A stretch of 64,000 nt of DNA from the NCBI GenBank assembly GCA_013824165.1, contig PNNH01000107.1, positions 29,523 through 93,522 of the forward strand, given 5' to 3'. Every line of letters begins with the position of its first letter. The first letter of the stretch is position 1. Both the position numbers and the translations under genes were made by a program. Source of the DNA: Methylibium sp. Its GTDB lineage: Bacteria > Pseudomonadota > Gammaproteobacteria > Burkholderiales > Burkholderiaceae_C. Positions 45,685-55,229 of the stretch are shown piece by piece. The notes under the pieces are model-generated. The model ran no database searches. It saw only the letters and a program-made list of their open reading frames with translations, and was not told the DNA's origin.

Positions 45685-45865
45685 CGCTTCGGGTCGTGTC
45701 AGGGGTTGCTTGCGCTGCTCAGCAATCGGTGGTCACCGTTGAGCGGCGGCCGATTCTAGACATGCGCGGACCAGTGCCGCTGCAAGCTCCGGCGAAAGCT
45801 CCGACAAAGGCAGGCTCATTAGAATCAGCTCAGCATTGCCACCCTCCCCGCAACCGGGCTTCGAC

Positions 45866-47392
45866 ATGACCACCACCATCAAGTACGCCGACCTCGTTGA
45901 CAGCGTCAGCGCCGCCCTGCAGTACATCAGCTACTACCACCCGGCCGACTACATCGCCCATCTGGCCCGCGCCTACGAGCGCGAGCAAAGCGCTGCGGCC
46001 AAGGACGCGATCGCGCAGATCCTGACCAACTCGCGCATGTGCGCTGAAGGGCGTCGCCCGATCTGCCAGGACACCGGCATCGTCAATGTGTTCCTCAAGA
46101 TCGGCATGGACGTGAAGTGGGAAGGCTTCCCCGGCTCCATCCAGGAAGCCGTGGACGAAGGCGTGCGCCGCGCCTACAACCACCCGGACAACAAGCTGCG
46201 CGCCTCGGTGCTGGCCGACCCCATCTTCGAGCGCAAGAACACCAAGGACAACACGCCGGCAGTGGTCTTCATGGAGGTGGTGCCCGGCGACAAGCTGGAT
46301 GTCATCGTCGCGGCCAAGGGCGGCGGCTCGGAGAACAAGAGCAAGGTCTACATGCTCAACCCCAGCGACAACATCGTCGACTGGGTGCTGAAGACCGTGC
46401 CGACCATGGGCGCCGGCTGGTGCCCGCCGGGCATGCTGGGCATCGGCGTCGGCGGCACGGCCGAGAAGGCAGCGCTGCTGGCCAAAGAAGCGCTGATGGA
46501 CGACATCGACATGTATGAGCTGCTCGACCGCGGCCCGCAGAACAAGCTCGAAGAGCTGCGCATCGAACTCTACGAGAAGGTCAACGCGCTGGGCATCGGC
46601 GCACAAGGCCTGGGCGGCCTGACCACGGTTCTGGACGTCAAGATCAAGACCTACCCGACGCACGCCGCCAGCAAGCCGATCGCGATGATCCCCAACTGCG
46701 CGGCCACCCGCCATGCCCACTTCGTGCTGGACGGCTCAGGCCCCAGCTACCTGACCCCGCCCAGCCTGGACCTGTGGCCCGATGTGCACTGGGCGCCGGA
46801 CTACAACAAGAGCAAGCGCGTGGACCTGAACGCGCTGACCCCCGCCGAGGTGGCCAGCTGGACGCCCGGCCAGACCCTGTTGCTCAACGGCAAGATGCTC
46901 ACTGGCCGCGACGCCGCGCACAAGCGCATCCAGGACATGCTGGCCAAGGGCGAAAAGCTGCCGGTGGACTTCACCAACCGCGTCATCTACTACGTCGGCC
47001 CGGTCGATCCGGTGCGCGACGAGGTAGTCGGCCCGGCCGGCCCCACCACCGCCACTCGTATGGACAAGTTCACCGAGATGATGCTCAGCGAAACCGGCCT
47101 GATCTCGATGATCGGCAAGGCCGAGCGCGGCCCGGTGGCCATCGAGGCCATCAAGAAGCACAAGTCAGCCTATCTGATGGCAGTGGGCGGCAGCGCCTAC
47201 CTGGTGTCCAAGGCCATCAAGCACGCCAAGGTGGTGGGCTTCGAGGACCTGGGCATGGAAGCTATCTACGAGTTCGACGTGGTCGACATGCCGGTGACGG
47301 TGGCCGTCGATGCCGGCGGCACCAGCGCCCATATCACCGGCCCCAAGGAATGGCAGGCCAAGATCGGCAAGATTCCGGTGTCGGTGGCCTGA
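45866..47392 (+). CDS. Fumarate hydratase class I (Fe-S)
   Basis: A 508-residue class I fumarase, a 4Fe-4S enzyme converting fumarate to malate. Cluster Cys residues are likely in GRRPICQDTG, GWCPPGMLG and IPNCAATRH. The C-terminal beta domain contains GRDAAHKRIQDML and AVDAGGTSAHITGPKEW. The ATG at 45866 (MTTTIKYADLV) is chosen over a TTG at 45836. Length matches the FumA/FumB type. The 55-aa membrane gene lies 217 bases downstream. Confidence 0.96.
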   Translation: MTTTIKYADLVDSVSAALQYISYYHPADYIAHLARAYEREQSAAAKDAIAQILTNSRMCAEGRRPICQDTGIVNVFLKIGMDVKWEGFPGSIQEAVDEGVRRAYNHPDNKLRASVLADPIFERKNTKDNTPAVVFMEVVPGDKLDVIVAAKGGGSENKSKVYMLNPSDNIVDWVLKTVPTMGAGWCPPGMLGIGVGGTAEKAALLAKEALMDDIDMYELLDRGPQNKLEELRIELYEKVNALGIGAQGLGGLTTVLDVKIKTYPTHAASKPIAMIPNCAATRHAHFVLDGSGPSYLTPPSLDLWPDVHWAPDYNKSKRVDLNALTPAEVASWTPGQTLLLNGKMLTGRDAAHKRIQDMLAKGEKLPVDFTNRVIYYVGPVDPVRDEVVGPAGPTTATRMDKFTEMMLSETGLISMIGKAERGPVAIEAIKKHKSAYLMAVGGSAYLVSKAIKHAKVVGFEDLGMEAIYEFDVVDMPVTVAVDAGGTSAHITGPKEWQAKIGKIPVSVA

Positions 47393-47609
47393 GGGCGCGG
47401 GCAAACGCCACGCGGGTGCGGGGTATCGCCAGCCTATGGCACGCCCTGACCCCAGGCCGCCAAACTACCCCCGTGATTGAGCGCCCTCCGAGGGGGGATT
47501 CCACAAGCGGCCCGGGCTGGCGATCATGCAGCCACGGAGGACATCAGGTGAACGGCCATCAAACGAGCCGCAGCCAGGCCCTCCGTGACCGCCATGGGAG
47601 GGCGCATCG

Positions 47610-47777
47610 ATGTGGATTTCCAAGTACTGGTACGAGAAGCTGCCTGCGCTGTACGCGCTGGCAGCCCTGATGAGTCTGGCCCTGCTGGGCGCGCCGGCAG
47701 CCTTCAGCGCCACGCTGCTGACGGCAGCCGCAGCGCTCACCGCCTGGTGGCGCTACGACCATCGCCGCCAGGCCTGA
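47610..47777 (+). CDS. Small single-helix or two-helix membrane protein, 55 residues
   Basis: A short frame, MWISKYWYEKLPALYALAAL...WWRYDHRRQA, with GGGAGG nine bases upstream. The first 12 residues are aromatic and basic. Two hydrophobic segments follow (LPALYALAALMSLALLG and LLTAAAALTAWW), ending in a basic tail, the usual layout of a small inner-membrane protein. It follows fumarase on the same strand. Function is unknown. The clean start, ribosome site and composition argue it is real. Confidence 0.65.
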   Translation: MWISKYWYEKLPALYALAALMSLALLGAPAAFSATLLTAAAALTAWWRYDHRRQA

Positions 47778-47832
47778 AGCCCGCCAAGGGCACAGGCGCC
47801 GGCCGGCGCTCGTGCAAGGCCAGCGCCTGGGC

Positions 47833-50490
47833 TCATGGCCCCGGCGATTGCAGGCCTAGCGCCTGCATCACCAGCGCATACTGCTCGGCCTGATGGACCG
47901 CCTGCGACACCGTGGGGCCGGCCGCCGTGGCCGGCCGCGCGGCGCAGCGCAGCGGAACACCCGAGGGACACAAGACCGCGAGCTCATCGCGGATGAAGGG
48001 CCAGGCGCCCTGGTTCAGTTCCTCCTCCTGCGCCCACACCAGCTCACGCAAGCCGCTGTAGCGCTGCAGCAGCAGCGCCAGCTCCTGCTGCGGGAAGGGG
48101 TAGAGCTGCTCCAGCCGCAGCAGGGCCGTGCCCGGCTCGGACGCCGCACGACGAGCACGCAGCAGGTCGTAGTGCAGCTTGCCGCTGCACAGCACGATGC
48201 GCTCCACCGCCTCGGGCGACATGACCGAGCCGTCATCCAGCACCGGCTCGAAACCGCCTTCGATCATCGCCTGCAAGGGCGTATGCGAATCGGGCTCCTC
48301 ATAGAGCTTGCCCTTGGGCGTCATCACAACCAGCGGGCGACGCGGCTGCACGCAGGCCTGGCGACGCAGCAGATGGAACCATTGCGCCGCCGTTGATGGC
48401 ACCGCCACCTGCAGATTGCCCTGCGCGCACAGCTGCAGGAAGCGCCCCAGGAAGCCGCTGGAATGCTCCGGCCCCACGCCCTCATAACCATGCGGCAGCA
48501 GCAGCGCCAGCCCGGATGCGCAGCCCCACTTGGCCTCGCCCGAGGCGATGTAGTGGTCGATGAAGACCTGCGCACCATTGACGAAATCGCCGAACTGCGC
48601 CTCCCAGATCAGCAGACGGCGCAGCTCCTGCAGGCTGTAGCCGTACTCGAAGCCCAGCACCGCCTCCTCAGACAGCAGCGAGTTGAAGGCCTCGAAACGC
48701 ACCGGGCCGCTGCGCAGCGCGTTCAGCGGCTGGAACTCGGCCGGCCCCTGGCCCTGCGCCTGCTGGCCATGCCAGACCGCCTGGCGGTGCAGAAAGGTGC
48801 CGCGCCGCACGTCCATGCCCGACACGCGCACGCCGATACCGCCTTGCAGCAGCGTCGCATAGGCCATGTTCTCGGCGAAGCGCCAGTCGCAGCGGGCCTC
48901 AGGGCTGGCCGCCATCGACTGCCAGTCCTCCATCAGGGTCTGCACCATCGCATGCGGCTGGAAGCCGTCCGGCAGGCGGGTCAGCATCGCGACGATGCCC
49001 TGCAGCTGCGCCAGCCCGGGCGCCGGCAGCAGGCTGGCCTCCGCGGCCTGCGGCGGCGCGGGCACAGGCGGCTCAAGCGGCAGACGCTCGAAGCTCTGGA
49101 GCGCCTGCTCGCGGCAACGCTCGATGAAGCGCAACAGGTCCATCTCGCTGGCCAGCCCAGAAGCGCAGAGCTTGGCGGCATAGCTGTCGACCACCGTGGG
49201 CAGGCTGTCGATGCGGGCCTGGCGCGCCGGGGCCGTCAGCGCCGGCACATCATGCTCGGAGTGCCCGGGGCGCCGGTACCCGATCAGGTCTATGAAGACA
49301 TCGCTGCCAAAGCGCGTTCGGTAGTCCAGCGCAATCTCGGCGGCGCGCTGCACCTGCTCGGGCGCATCGGCGCTGACGCGCAGCACCGGCGCATCGATCA
49401 TGCGCGCCACGTCGCTGGCATAGCGTGGCTGCTGCGCGTCCATCAGATGCAGCTCGGTAAAGCCGACCTGGTTGTTGATGACGATGTGAACCGTACCGCC
49501 AACGCTGTAGCCGGGCTTGCGACCCAGCATCAGCGACTCCATCACGACGCCCTGCCCCGCCAACGCGGCGTCGCCATGCATCACGACGGCCAGCGCCTGC
49601 CCGGGCGCGTGGCCGGCGCCGCGATCCTGGCTGGCGCGCGCCATGCCGGCCACCACAGGCTGCACGCTCTGCAGATGCGAAGGATTGAAGGCCAAGCGCA
49701 GCTCGACATCGCCGTGCCGGGTGGTCACCTTGTGACGCGCACCTAGGTGGTACGGCAGGTCCTTGTGGCGCTCGGGATGCGAGTCGCCGGCATCGAAGAA
49801 GCTGAGCAGCTCCGGCGCCGGCAGACCCAGCAGATTCACCAGCACATTGATGCGACCGCGGTGCGGCATGCCCAGCAGCATCTCACGCACGCCGCTGGCA
49901 CCGGCCTGCTCGATCAGCACATCCAGCAGCGGGATCAGCGTCTCGCAACCTTCCAGCGAAAAGCGCTTGGCATGCGGAAAGCGTTGCGCCACATGGCGTT
50001 CCCACGTCTGCACGCGCACCAGCCGCGCCAGCAAGCCGGTGCCGCCCATCGCCGCCGGCAGCGATGGCACCCGTGTCGGCGCCTCGAACTCGGCATGCAG
50101 CCAGGCCAGCCGCGCCTCGTCGCGCACCGCGCTGGCATCCAACGTCAGGCTGCCGCAATACAAGGCGCGCAGCGCTGCCGCCAGCTCCTGCACCGTCTTC
50201 GCGCCCAGCAGCGGCAAGCCATCCTCGCTCACCGCCTCGGCCTCGGCCAGCCCGAAGCGGGCTGGTGCCAGCAGCGCTGCATCAGCCACTTCCGCCAGCT
50301 GCAGCGGATCGAGCACGGCACAGCGGTAGCCGTGCTGGCGGTAGGCATCGAGCAGGCGCTGCACGGCAGGCCGGATGTGCGGACTCGCAACACGGCTGGG
50401 CGCTTCGACCCACGCTTCGACCAAGGGGGTGCCGGCACTGAAGCGACAGCGGTGCAGCCACGAGTGCTGCATGAATGACGGGCTTGGCAT
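47833..50490 (-). CDS. 2-oxoglutarate dehydrogenase E1-like protein, stand-alone paralogue
   Basis: An 885-residue ThDP enzyme of the SucA family. Family motifs include LGMPHRGRINVLVNLLG, YHLGARHKV, NPSHLQSVQPVV, HGDAALAGQGVV, GGTVHIVINNQVGF and, near the C terminus, VWAQEEELNQGAWPFI. It is shorter than E. coli SucA (933) and the usually conserved GHNEADEP...TQP region is altered to GHSEHDVP...TAP. No E2 or E3 gene is adjacent. It therefore looks like a second, divergent E1, possibly a decarboxylase/carboligase rather than the TCA-cycle E1. The start at 50490 follows AGGGAGAACACC; the frame continuing to 50637 has a poor N terminus. Confidence 0.85.
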   Translation of the reverse strand: MPSPSFMQHSWLHRCRFSAGTPLVEAWVEAPSRVASPHIRPAVQRLLDAYRQHGYRCAVLDPLQLAEVADAALLAPARFGLAEAEAVSEDGLPLLGAKTVQELAAALRALYCGSLTLDASAVRDEARLAWLHAEFEAPTRVPSLPAAMGGTGLLARLVRVQTWERHVAQRFPHAKRFSLEGCETLIPLLDVLIEQAGASGVREMLLGMPHRGRINVLVNLLGLPAPELLSFFDAGDSHPERHKDLPYHLGARHKVTTRHGDVELRLAFNPSHLQSVQPVVAGMARASQDRGAGHAPGQALAVVMHGDAALAGQGVVMESLMLGRKPGYSVGGTVHIVINNQVGFTELHLMDAQQPRYASDVARMIDAPVLRVSADAPEQVQRAAEIALDYRTRFGSDVFIDLIGYRRPGHSEHDVPALTAPARQARIDSLPTVVDSYAAKLCASGLASEMDLLRFIERCREQALQSFERLPLEPPVPAPPQAAEASLLPAPGLAQLQGIVAMLTRLPDGFQPHAMVQTLMEDWQSMAASPEARCDWRFAENMAYATLLQGGIGVRVSGMDVRRGTFLHRQAVWHGQQAQGQGPAEFQPLNALRSGPVRFEAFNSLLSEEAVLGFEYGYSLQELRRLLIWEAQFGDFVNGAQVFIDHYIASGEAKWGCASGLALLLPHGYEGVGPEHSSGFLGRFLQLCAQGNLQVAVPSTAAQWFHLLRRQACVQPRRPLVVMTPKGKLYEEPDSHTPLQAMIEGGFEPVLDDGSVMSPEAVERIVLCSGKLHYDLLRARRAASEPGTALLRLEQLYPFPQQELALLLQRYSGLRELVWAQEEELNQGAWPFIRDELAVLCPSGVPLRCAARPATAAGPTVSQAVHQAEQYALVMQALGLQSPGP

Positions 50491-50729
50491 GGTGTTCTCC
50501 CTGAAACGAAAGGCCCCGAACCCGCGCCGTCTTCTGCGCGGCCTGAGGTTCGCCATGGGGGCGCGTTCTGGGGCGCCGCATGCCATGGATGGCACAACCC
50601 GACCCCGCCCTTGCCCAGGGCGTGGCACGGGAGTCATGCCGGTCTGTCTACCGGCTGCTGTCTCCTGCTGGAAATGGCCGTGGCGGCGGCGCGGTGCCGC
50701 CCGTCACTGGGCTGTGGGCGGTGGCTGAC

Positions 50730-52271
50730 TCAAAGAACGAAGGCCCGCACCACCTCATTGAGCTGGTTGGCCTGGTCCTGCAGCGAGCGCGCAGAGGCGG
50801 TGCTCTGCTCCACCATCGCCGCGTTCTTCTGCGTCGAGTCATCCATCTGCACGATGGCCTCGTTGACCTGCTCGATGCCCTGGCTCTGCTCGCGGCTGGA
50901 GGCGCTGATCTCGGCCACGATGTCGCTGACCTGCTTGATGCTGGTGACCACCTGCTTCATCGTGGCACCCGCCTGCTCCACCATCTGGCTGCCGCGATCG
51001 ACCTGCTGCACCGAGTTGTCGATCAGGGACTTGATCTCCTTGGCTGCCACGGCGCTGCGCTGCGCCAGGCTGCGCACTTCGGCGGCCACCACCGCAAAGC
51101 CGCGGCCATGCTCGCCGGCACGGGCTGCTTCGACGGCGGCGTTCAGGGCCAGGATATTGGTCTGGAACGCGATGCCGTCGATCACGCTGATGATCTCGAC
51201 GATGCGCTTGGACGAGTCCGCGATGGAGCTCATCGTCGCCACCACCTGGCCCACCACTTCGCCGCCTTGCGCCGCCACCGACGAAGCCTGCAAGGCCGAG
51301 GAATTGGCCTGGCTGGCGCTGTCCGCGCTGAGCCTGACGGCCGAGGTCAGCTGCTCCATCGCCGAGGCCGTCTCTTCCAGCGCGCTGGCCTGCTGTTCGG
51401 TGCGGGCGGAGAGGTCCTGATTGCCCTCCGCGACCTGGTGCGAGGCGCTGGCGATGGTGTCGGCGCCGGTGCGCACTTCCGACACGATCCGGTGCAGGCT
51501 GTCCACCATATGCTTGAGCGCACCCATCAGGCGGCCGACTTCGTCCTTGCTGTCGTCAGTCACCTTGTAGGTGAGGTTGCCCTCGGCCACCGACTCGGCC
51601 ATCGCGATGGCGCGGTCGATCGGCTGGGTGATGGAGCGCGTGATCAGGACCGCGGTGACGATGCCCAGCAGCACCGCGACCACCGAGAAGGCCAGCATGC
51701 CGATGCGCGCGCGATCCGCGGCGAGCTTGGCCTCGCCCACATCGGCGCTCATACCACCTTCCTGGTGGGCCACCATCTTGTCGATCAGCGCGTAGTAACG
51801 CGGCTGAAGAGTGGCCATATCGCCCTGATAGACCGCCATGGCCTCGTCACGATTGCCGGCGGCCAGCAGGTCAAAGAACTTGCGCACGGCGGCGCCGTAG
51901 GCTTTGCGGGCCTCTGACTGTTCGGCAAAGATCGCTTTGCTTTCGTCGGTATGCAGCAGTTTCTCGAACTTGGCGAAGTTCTCGGTGTTGATCGTGCGCA
52001 GCGCGGCGTAGTCGTCCATGTACTTCTTGGTCTGCTCGGGCGTGCCTGCCAGCAGGATGCGGCCGATGGTGATGACGCCCTTGTCGCCCACGCTCTTGAT
52101 GGCACTGCTCAGTGCGATCTGCGCGTAGCGGTCCTCGACCAACTGGTCCATCGTGCTGCCCACCCGGCTCAGCACCGACAAGCCCGCCAACAAGCTGGCC
52201 AGCAACAAGGCAATCACCAGCGCAAATGCAAGCGCCAGGCGGGTGCCGATTCTCAGATTGTTCAACTTCAT
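50730..52271 (-). CDS. Methyl-accepting chemotaxis protein, four-helix-bundle sensor
   Basis: A 513-residue chemoreceptor. The N terminus has TM1 ([20 protein letters not shown]), a periplasmic 4HB-MCP-type helical sensor to about residue 185, TM2 ([18 protein letters not shown]), HAMP, and a long coiled coil. The signalling tip [20 protein letters not shown] and [19 protein letters not shown] are intact. There is no C-terminal NWETF-type CheR/CheB pentapeptide. The start at 52271 ([12 protein letters not shown]) is typical of Burkholderiales receptors. The ligand is unknown. Confidence 0.94.
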   Translation of the reverse strand: MKLNNLRIGTRLALAFALVIALLLASLLAGLSVLSRVGSTMDQLVEDRYAQIALSSAIKSVGDKGVITIGRILLAGTPEQTKKYMDDYAALRTINTENFAKFEKLLHTDESKAIFAEQSEARKAYGAAVRKFFDLLAAGNRDEAMAVYQGDMATLQPRYYALIDKMVAHQEGGMSADVGEAKLAADRARIGMLAFSVVAVLLGIVTAVLITRSITQPIDRAIAMAESVAEGNLTYKVTDDSKDEVGRLMGALKHMVDSLHRIVSEVRTGADTIASASHQVAEGNQDLSARTEQQASALEETASAMEQLTSAVRLSADSASQANSSALQASSVAAQGGEVVGQVVATMSSIADSSKRIVEIISVIDGIAFQTNILALNAAVEAARAGEHGRGFAVVAAEVRSLAQRSAVAAKEIKSLIDNSVQQVDRGSQMVEQAGATMKQVVTSIKQVSDIVAEISASSREQSQGIEQVNEAIVQMDDSTQKNAAMVEQSTASARSLQDQANQLNEVVRAFVL

Positions 52272-52562
52272 TTGTTTTCCTTCTCCATACAACAGGTCAA
52301 GCAGATCAGCGTCTATGTCGCTGCCGCCTTTGATAGACCCCCAACCTCGTTTCAAGCACCATCAAACCCGATTTCTGCCCGCAGAGGAATAGTCAAGGTT
52401 TGCAGGTTCCCTCCCGTCATCGCGGCACGCAAAGTGCTCAGCTGATGTCCATTTCAGCAGCGCGTTATGTGCCAATGCACGATGCTGCGCGCGCCCACCG
52501 CACCAAGGTGACAGCGCGCACGGCGACGCTGGCCTAGCATTGCAGGCAAAGGAGACATCCAG

Positions 52563-53588
52563 ATGAGCACCCGTGACCGAATTCACGCCTACGCGGCACT
52601 AGAGCAAGGAGCTGCGCTGCAGCCCTTCTCCTTCGAACCCGGCCCGCTGGGCGACGAGGACATCGAGATCCGCGTCGAGCATTGCGGCATCTGCCACTCC
52701 GACCTCGCGCTGATCGACAGCGAATGGTTTCCCAGCAACTATCCGGTTGTGCCCGGCCATGAGGTGGTGGGCGTGATCACTGCGCTGGGGCCGCGCGCCA
52801 AGGGCCGGCAGCTCGGCCAGCGTGTCGGTATCGGCTGGCACAGCGCCAGCTGCAGCCACTGCAACCTCTGTCTGGGCGGCGAACAGAATCTCTGCGCCAC
52901 GCGCCAGCCCACCATCGTCGGCCGCCACGGTGGCTTCGCCGATCGGCTGCGCGCGCACTGGAGCTGGGCTGTGCCCATCCCCGACGCACTGGATCCAGCC
53001 GCGGCAGGCCCACTGATGTGCGGCGGCGGCACGGTGTTCCTGCCCTTTGTGCTCAAGGATGTGAAGCCGACCGAGCGCGTCGGCGTGGTCGGCATCGGTG
53101 GCCTGGGGCATCTGGCGGTGAAATTTGCCCGCGCCTGGGGCTGCGAAGTGACGGCCTTCACCTCCACACCGGCCAAGCGCGAGGAAGCGCTGGCGCTGGG
53201 CGCGCACCGCACCGTCTCCAGCGTGGACCGTGCCGAGCTGAAGGCGGCAGCAGGCAGTCTGGACTTTCTGCTGGTCACCGCCGGCGCCAGCCTGGACTGG
53301 GACGCACTGATCAACACGCTGGCGCCCAAAGGCCGCATGCACCTGGTCGGCGTGGTGACGGAGAAGATGAACCTGAAGAGTGGCTCGCTGCTGAGCTGGC
53401 AGCGCAGCCTGTCGGCCTCGCCAACGCCGTCGCCGACGCTGCTGGCGCGCATGCTGGAGTTCTCAGCCCGGCACCAGATCCTGCCCCAGGTGGAGCGTTT
53501 CCCGATGAGCCGCGTCAATGAAGCTGTCGAGCATCTGCGCAGCGGCCGCGCCCGCTATCGCGTGGTGCTGGACGCCGACTTCAGCTGA
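52563..53588 (+). CDS. Zinc-dependent alcohol dehydrogenase (cinnamyl-alcohol dehydrogenase family)
   Basis: A 341-residue medium-chain dehydrogenase resembling YahK/AdhC-type broad-range aldehyde reductases. Catalytic zinc ligands are in HCGICHSDL and PGHEVVG; the structural zinc loop is CSHCNLCLGGEQNLC. The NAD(P) Rossmann motif is GVVGIGGLGHLAVKFA. It sits between two chemoreceptor genes without clear operon partners. The 291 bases before it are the divergent spacer to the chemoreceptor and show no other gene. Confidence 0.93.
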   Translation: MSTRDRIHAYAALEQGAALQPFSFEPGPLGDEDIEIRVEHCGICHSDLALIDSEWFPSNYPVVPGHEVVGVITALGPRAKGRQLGQRVGIGWHSASCSHCNLCLGGEQNLCATRQPTIVGRHGGFADRLRAHWSWAVPIPDALDPAAAGPLMCGGGTVFLPFVLKDVKPTERVGVVGIGGLGHLAVKFARAWGCEVTAFTSTPAKREEALALGAHRTVSSVDRAELKAAAGSLDFLLVTAGASLDWDALINTLAPKGRMHLVGVVTEKMNLKSGSLLSWQRSLSASPTPSPTLLARMLEFSARHQILPQVERFPMSRVNEAVEHLRSGRARYRVVLDADFS

Positions 53589-53591
53589 GCC

Positions 53592-53613
53592 GGGCCTGTC
53601 CCTCGACAGGCCC
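53592..53613. terminator. Hairpin between convergent adh and chemoreceptor genes
   Basis: GGGCCTGTC and GACAGGCCC form a perfect nine-base stem with a CCTC loop, four bases after the dehydrogenase stop and nine bases before the chemoreceptor stop. It has only a weak T-run, so it probably works as a shared, bidirectional terminator or an mRNA-stabilising hairpin. Confidence 0.7.
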
Positions 53614-53621
53614 TTGCCGCG

Positions 53622-55145
53622 TCAGGAGACGCGGAACACCTTCACCAGCGCGGTCAGGCGCTCGGCCTGCTGATTCAGGCTGTGCGCCGCGGCTGAGCTC
53701 TGCTCGACCAGAGCCGCGTTCTGCTGCGTCATCTGATCCAGCATATTGACCGCCTGGCCGATCTGCTGGATGCCGCCGCTCTGCTCGCCGGTGGCCGTGG
53801 AGATCTCAGCGATCAGGCTGGAGACGCGCTGCACCTGGGTCACCAGTTCGCCCATGGTGCGGCCGGCCTGGGCCACCTGCTGCTCGCCGGCGCCGACCTT
53901 CTCGACGTTCTCGGTGATCAGGCCCTTGATCTCACGCGCGGCCTGGGCCGAACGCTGGGCGAGGCTGCGCACTTCCGACGCCACGACGGCAAAACCGCGG
54001 CCTTGCTCGCCGGCCCGCGCGGCCTCGACGGCCGCGTTCAGCGCCAGGATATTGGTCTGGAAGGCGATGCCATCGATCACCGAGGTGATCTCGGAAATCT
54101 TGTGGCTTTGGCCACTGATCGCCTGCATGGTGCTGACCACCTGGCCAACCGCCGCGCCGCCATCGGCAGCCACGCGACTGGCGGCCTCAGCCAGCTGGGT
54201 GGCCTGGCGCGCCGAGTCGGCATTGTGCTGCGTGGTGGAGGACAGTTCCTCCATCGAAGAGGCGGTCTCTTCAAGATTGCTGGCCTGCGCTTCAGTCCGG
54301 TTTGACAGGTCCTGATTGCCGACCGCAATCTCGCTGGAGGCCGAGGCGATCGACTGAGCCGCCGCGTTGACATCAGCCACCAGGGATCGCAGCGAGTCGC
54401 GGGTTCGCTGCAGTGCGGCCATCATGCTGTGGGTGTCCCCGGCCGGCACCGGCACGTCGACCAGCAGATCGCCGCTGGCCACGCTCTCGAGGACCTTGCG
54501 CGCCACCGCCGGATCGCCGCCCAACTCGCGGCGCACGCACTGGCGCAACTGCAGCAGGCTGAACACGCTAACTGCCACGCTGAGCACTGCCAGCACGATG
54601 ATGGTCAGGCGCGCCGTACTCATCGCCGAAGCGGCTGCGGCAGCGGCCGCTTCCTTATTGGCGGTACTTGCCTTCTTCAGCTCGATCAACTCGGCGCGCA
54701 ACTCGCGCCAAGCCGGAGTTTCCTGCTTGTTGAGCATCTGTCCGGCGGCCGCTGCGTCCTGCTGCGCCAGATCCTTGACCTGCTTCTGGACGTCGGCGAG
54801 GCGGTTGCGCAGCTCCGTCATGGTCTTGAGCTTGGCCTGCTGCTCGGGCTTGGCGGCCGCGCTGGCGCCCTTGGCGGCCTCCTCATAGGCCTTGGCGGCG
54901 CCGTCGAGATTCTCGTAGGCGCGCTTGTTGGCGGGGTCGAGCACGATGTTTCGCAAGGCCTGGCCCATCTGCAAGCCTTGGGCCAGCATCTCGCCCACCT
55001 CGCTGGCCAGCGCGTCTTCATGCCCGAAATACTGCTTGAGCTGACGTTCCATCGCCACCGTGCCGATGCCAACGCCAACGCTGAGGGCGACCAGCAGACT
55101 CGCAGGCAAACCCACCGACAACATCACTCGCTGCATGAATTTCAT
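53622..55145 (-). CDS. Methyl-accepting chemotaxis protein
   Basis: A 507-residue chemoreceptor with TM1 near residues 8-30 ([21 protein letters not shown]), a helical sensor rich in Ala/Lys/Glu, TM2 ([20 protein letters not shown]), HAMP and an intact signalling tip ([39 protein letters not shown]). It ends [11 protein letters not shown] without a tethering pentapeptide. It shares extensive similarity in the signalling half with the receptor at 50730-52271 but differs in the sensor, so the two probably detect different signals. Confidence 0.94.
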   Translation of the reverse strand: MKFMQRVMLSVGLPASLLVALSVGVGIGTVAMERQLKQYFGHEDALASEVGEMLAQGLQMGQALRNIVLDPANKRAYENLDGAAKAYEEAAKGASAAAKPEQQAKLKTMTELRNRLADVQKQVKDLAQQDAAAAGQMLNKQETPAWRELRAELIELKKASTANKEAAAAAAASAMSTARLTIIVLAVLSVAVSVFSLLQLRQCVRRELGGDPAVARKVLESVASGDLLVDVPVPAGDTHSMMAALQRTRDSLRSLVADVNAAAQSIASASSEIAVGNQDLSNRTEAQASNLEETASSMEELSSTTQHNADSARQATQLAEAASRVAADGGAAVGQVVSTMQAISGQSHKISEITSVIDGIAFQTNILALNAAVEAARAGEQGRGFAVVASEVRSLAQRSAQAAREIKGLITENVEKVGAGEQQVAQAGRTMGELVTQVQRVSSLIAEISTATGEQSGGIQQIGQAVNMLDQMTQQNAALVEQSSAAAHSLNQQAERLTALVKVFRVS

Positions 55146-55229
55146 GGTCACAGACTCCTGGCAACGGGTTGGGTACAAACCCGCAGATCGTAGGTGCTAG
55201 CACTGAAATGCATCAAGAGATTTGCGGCA

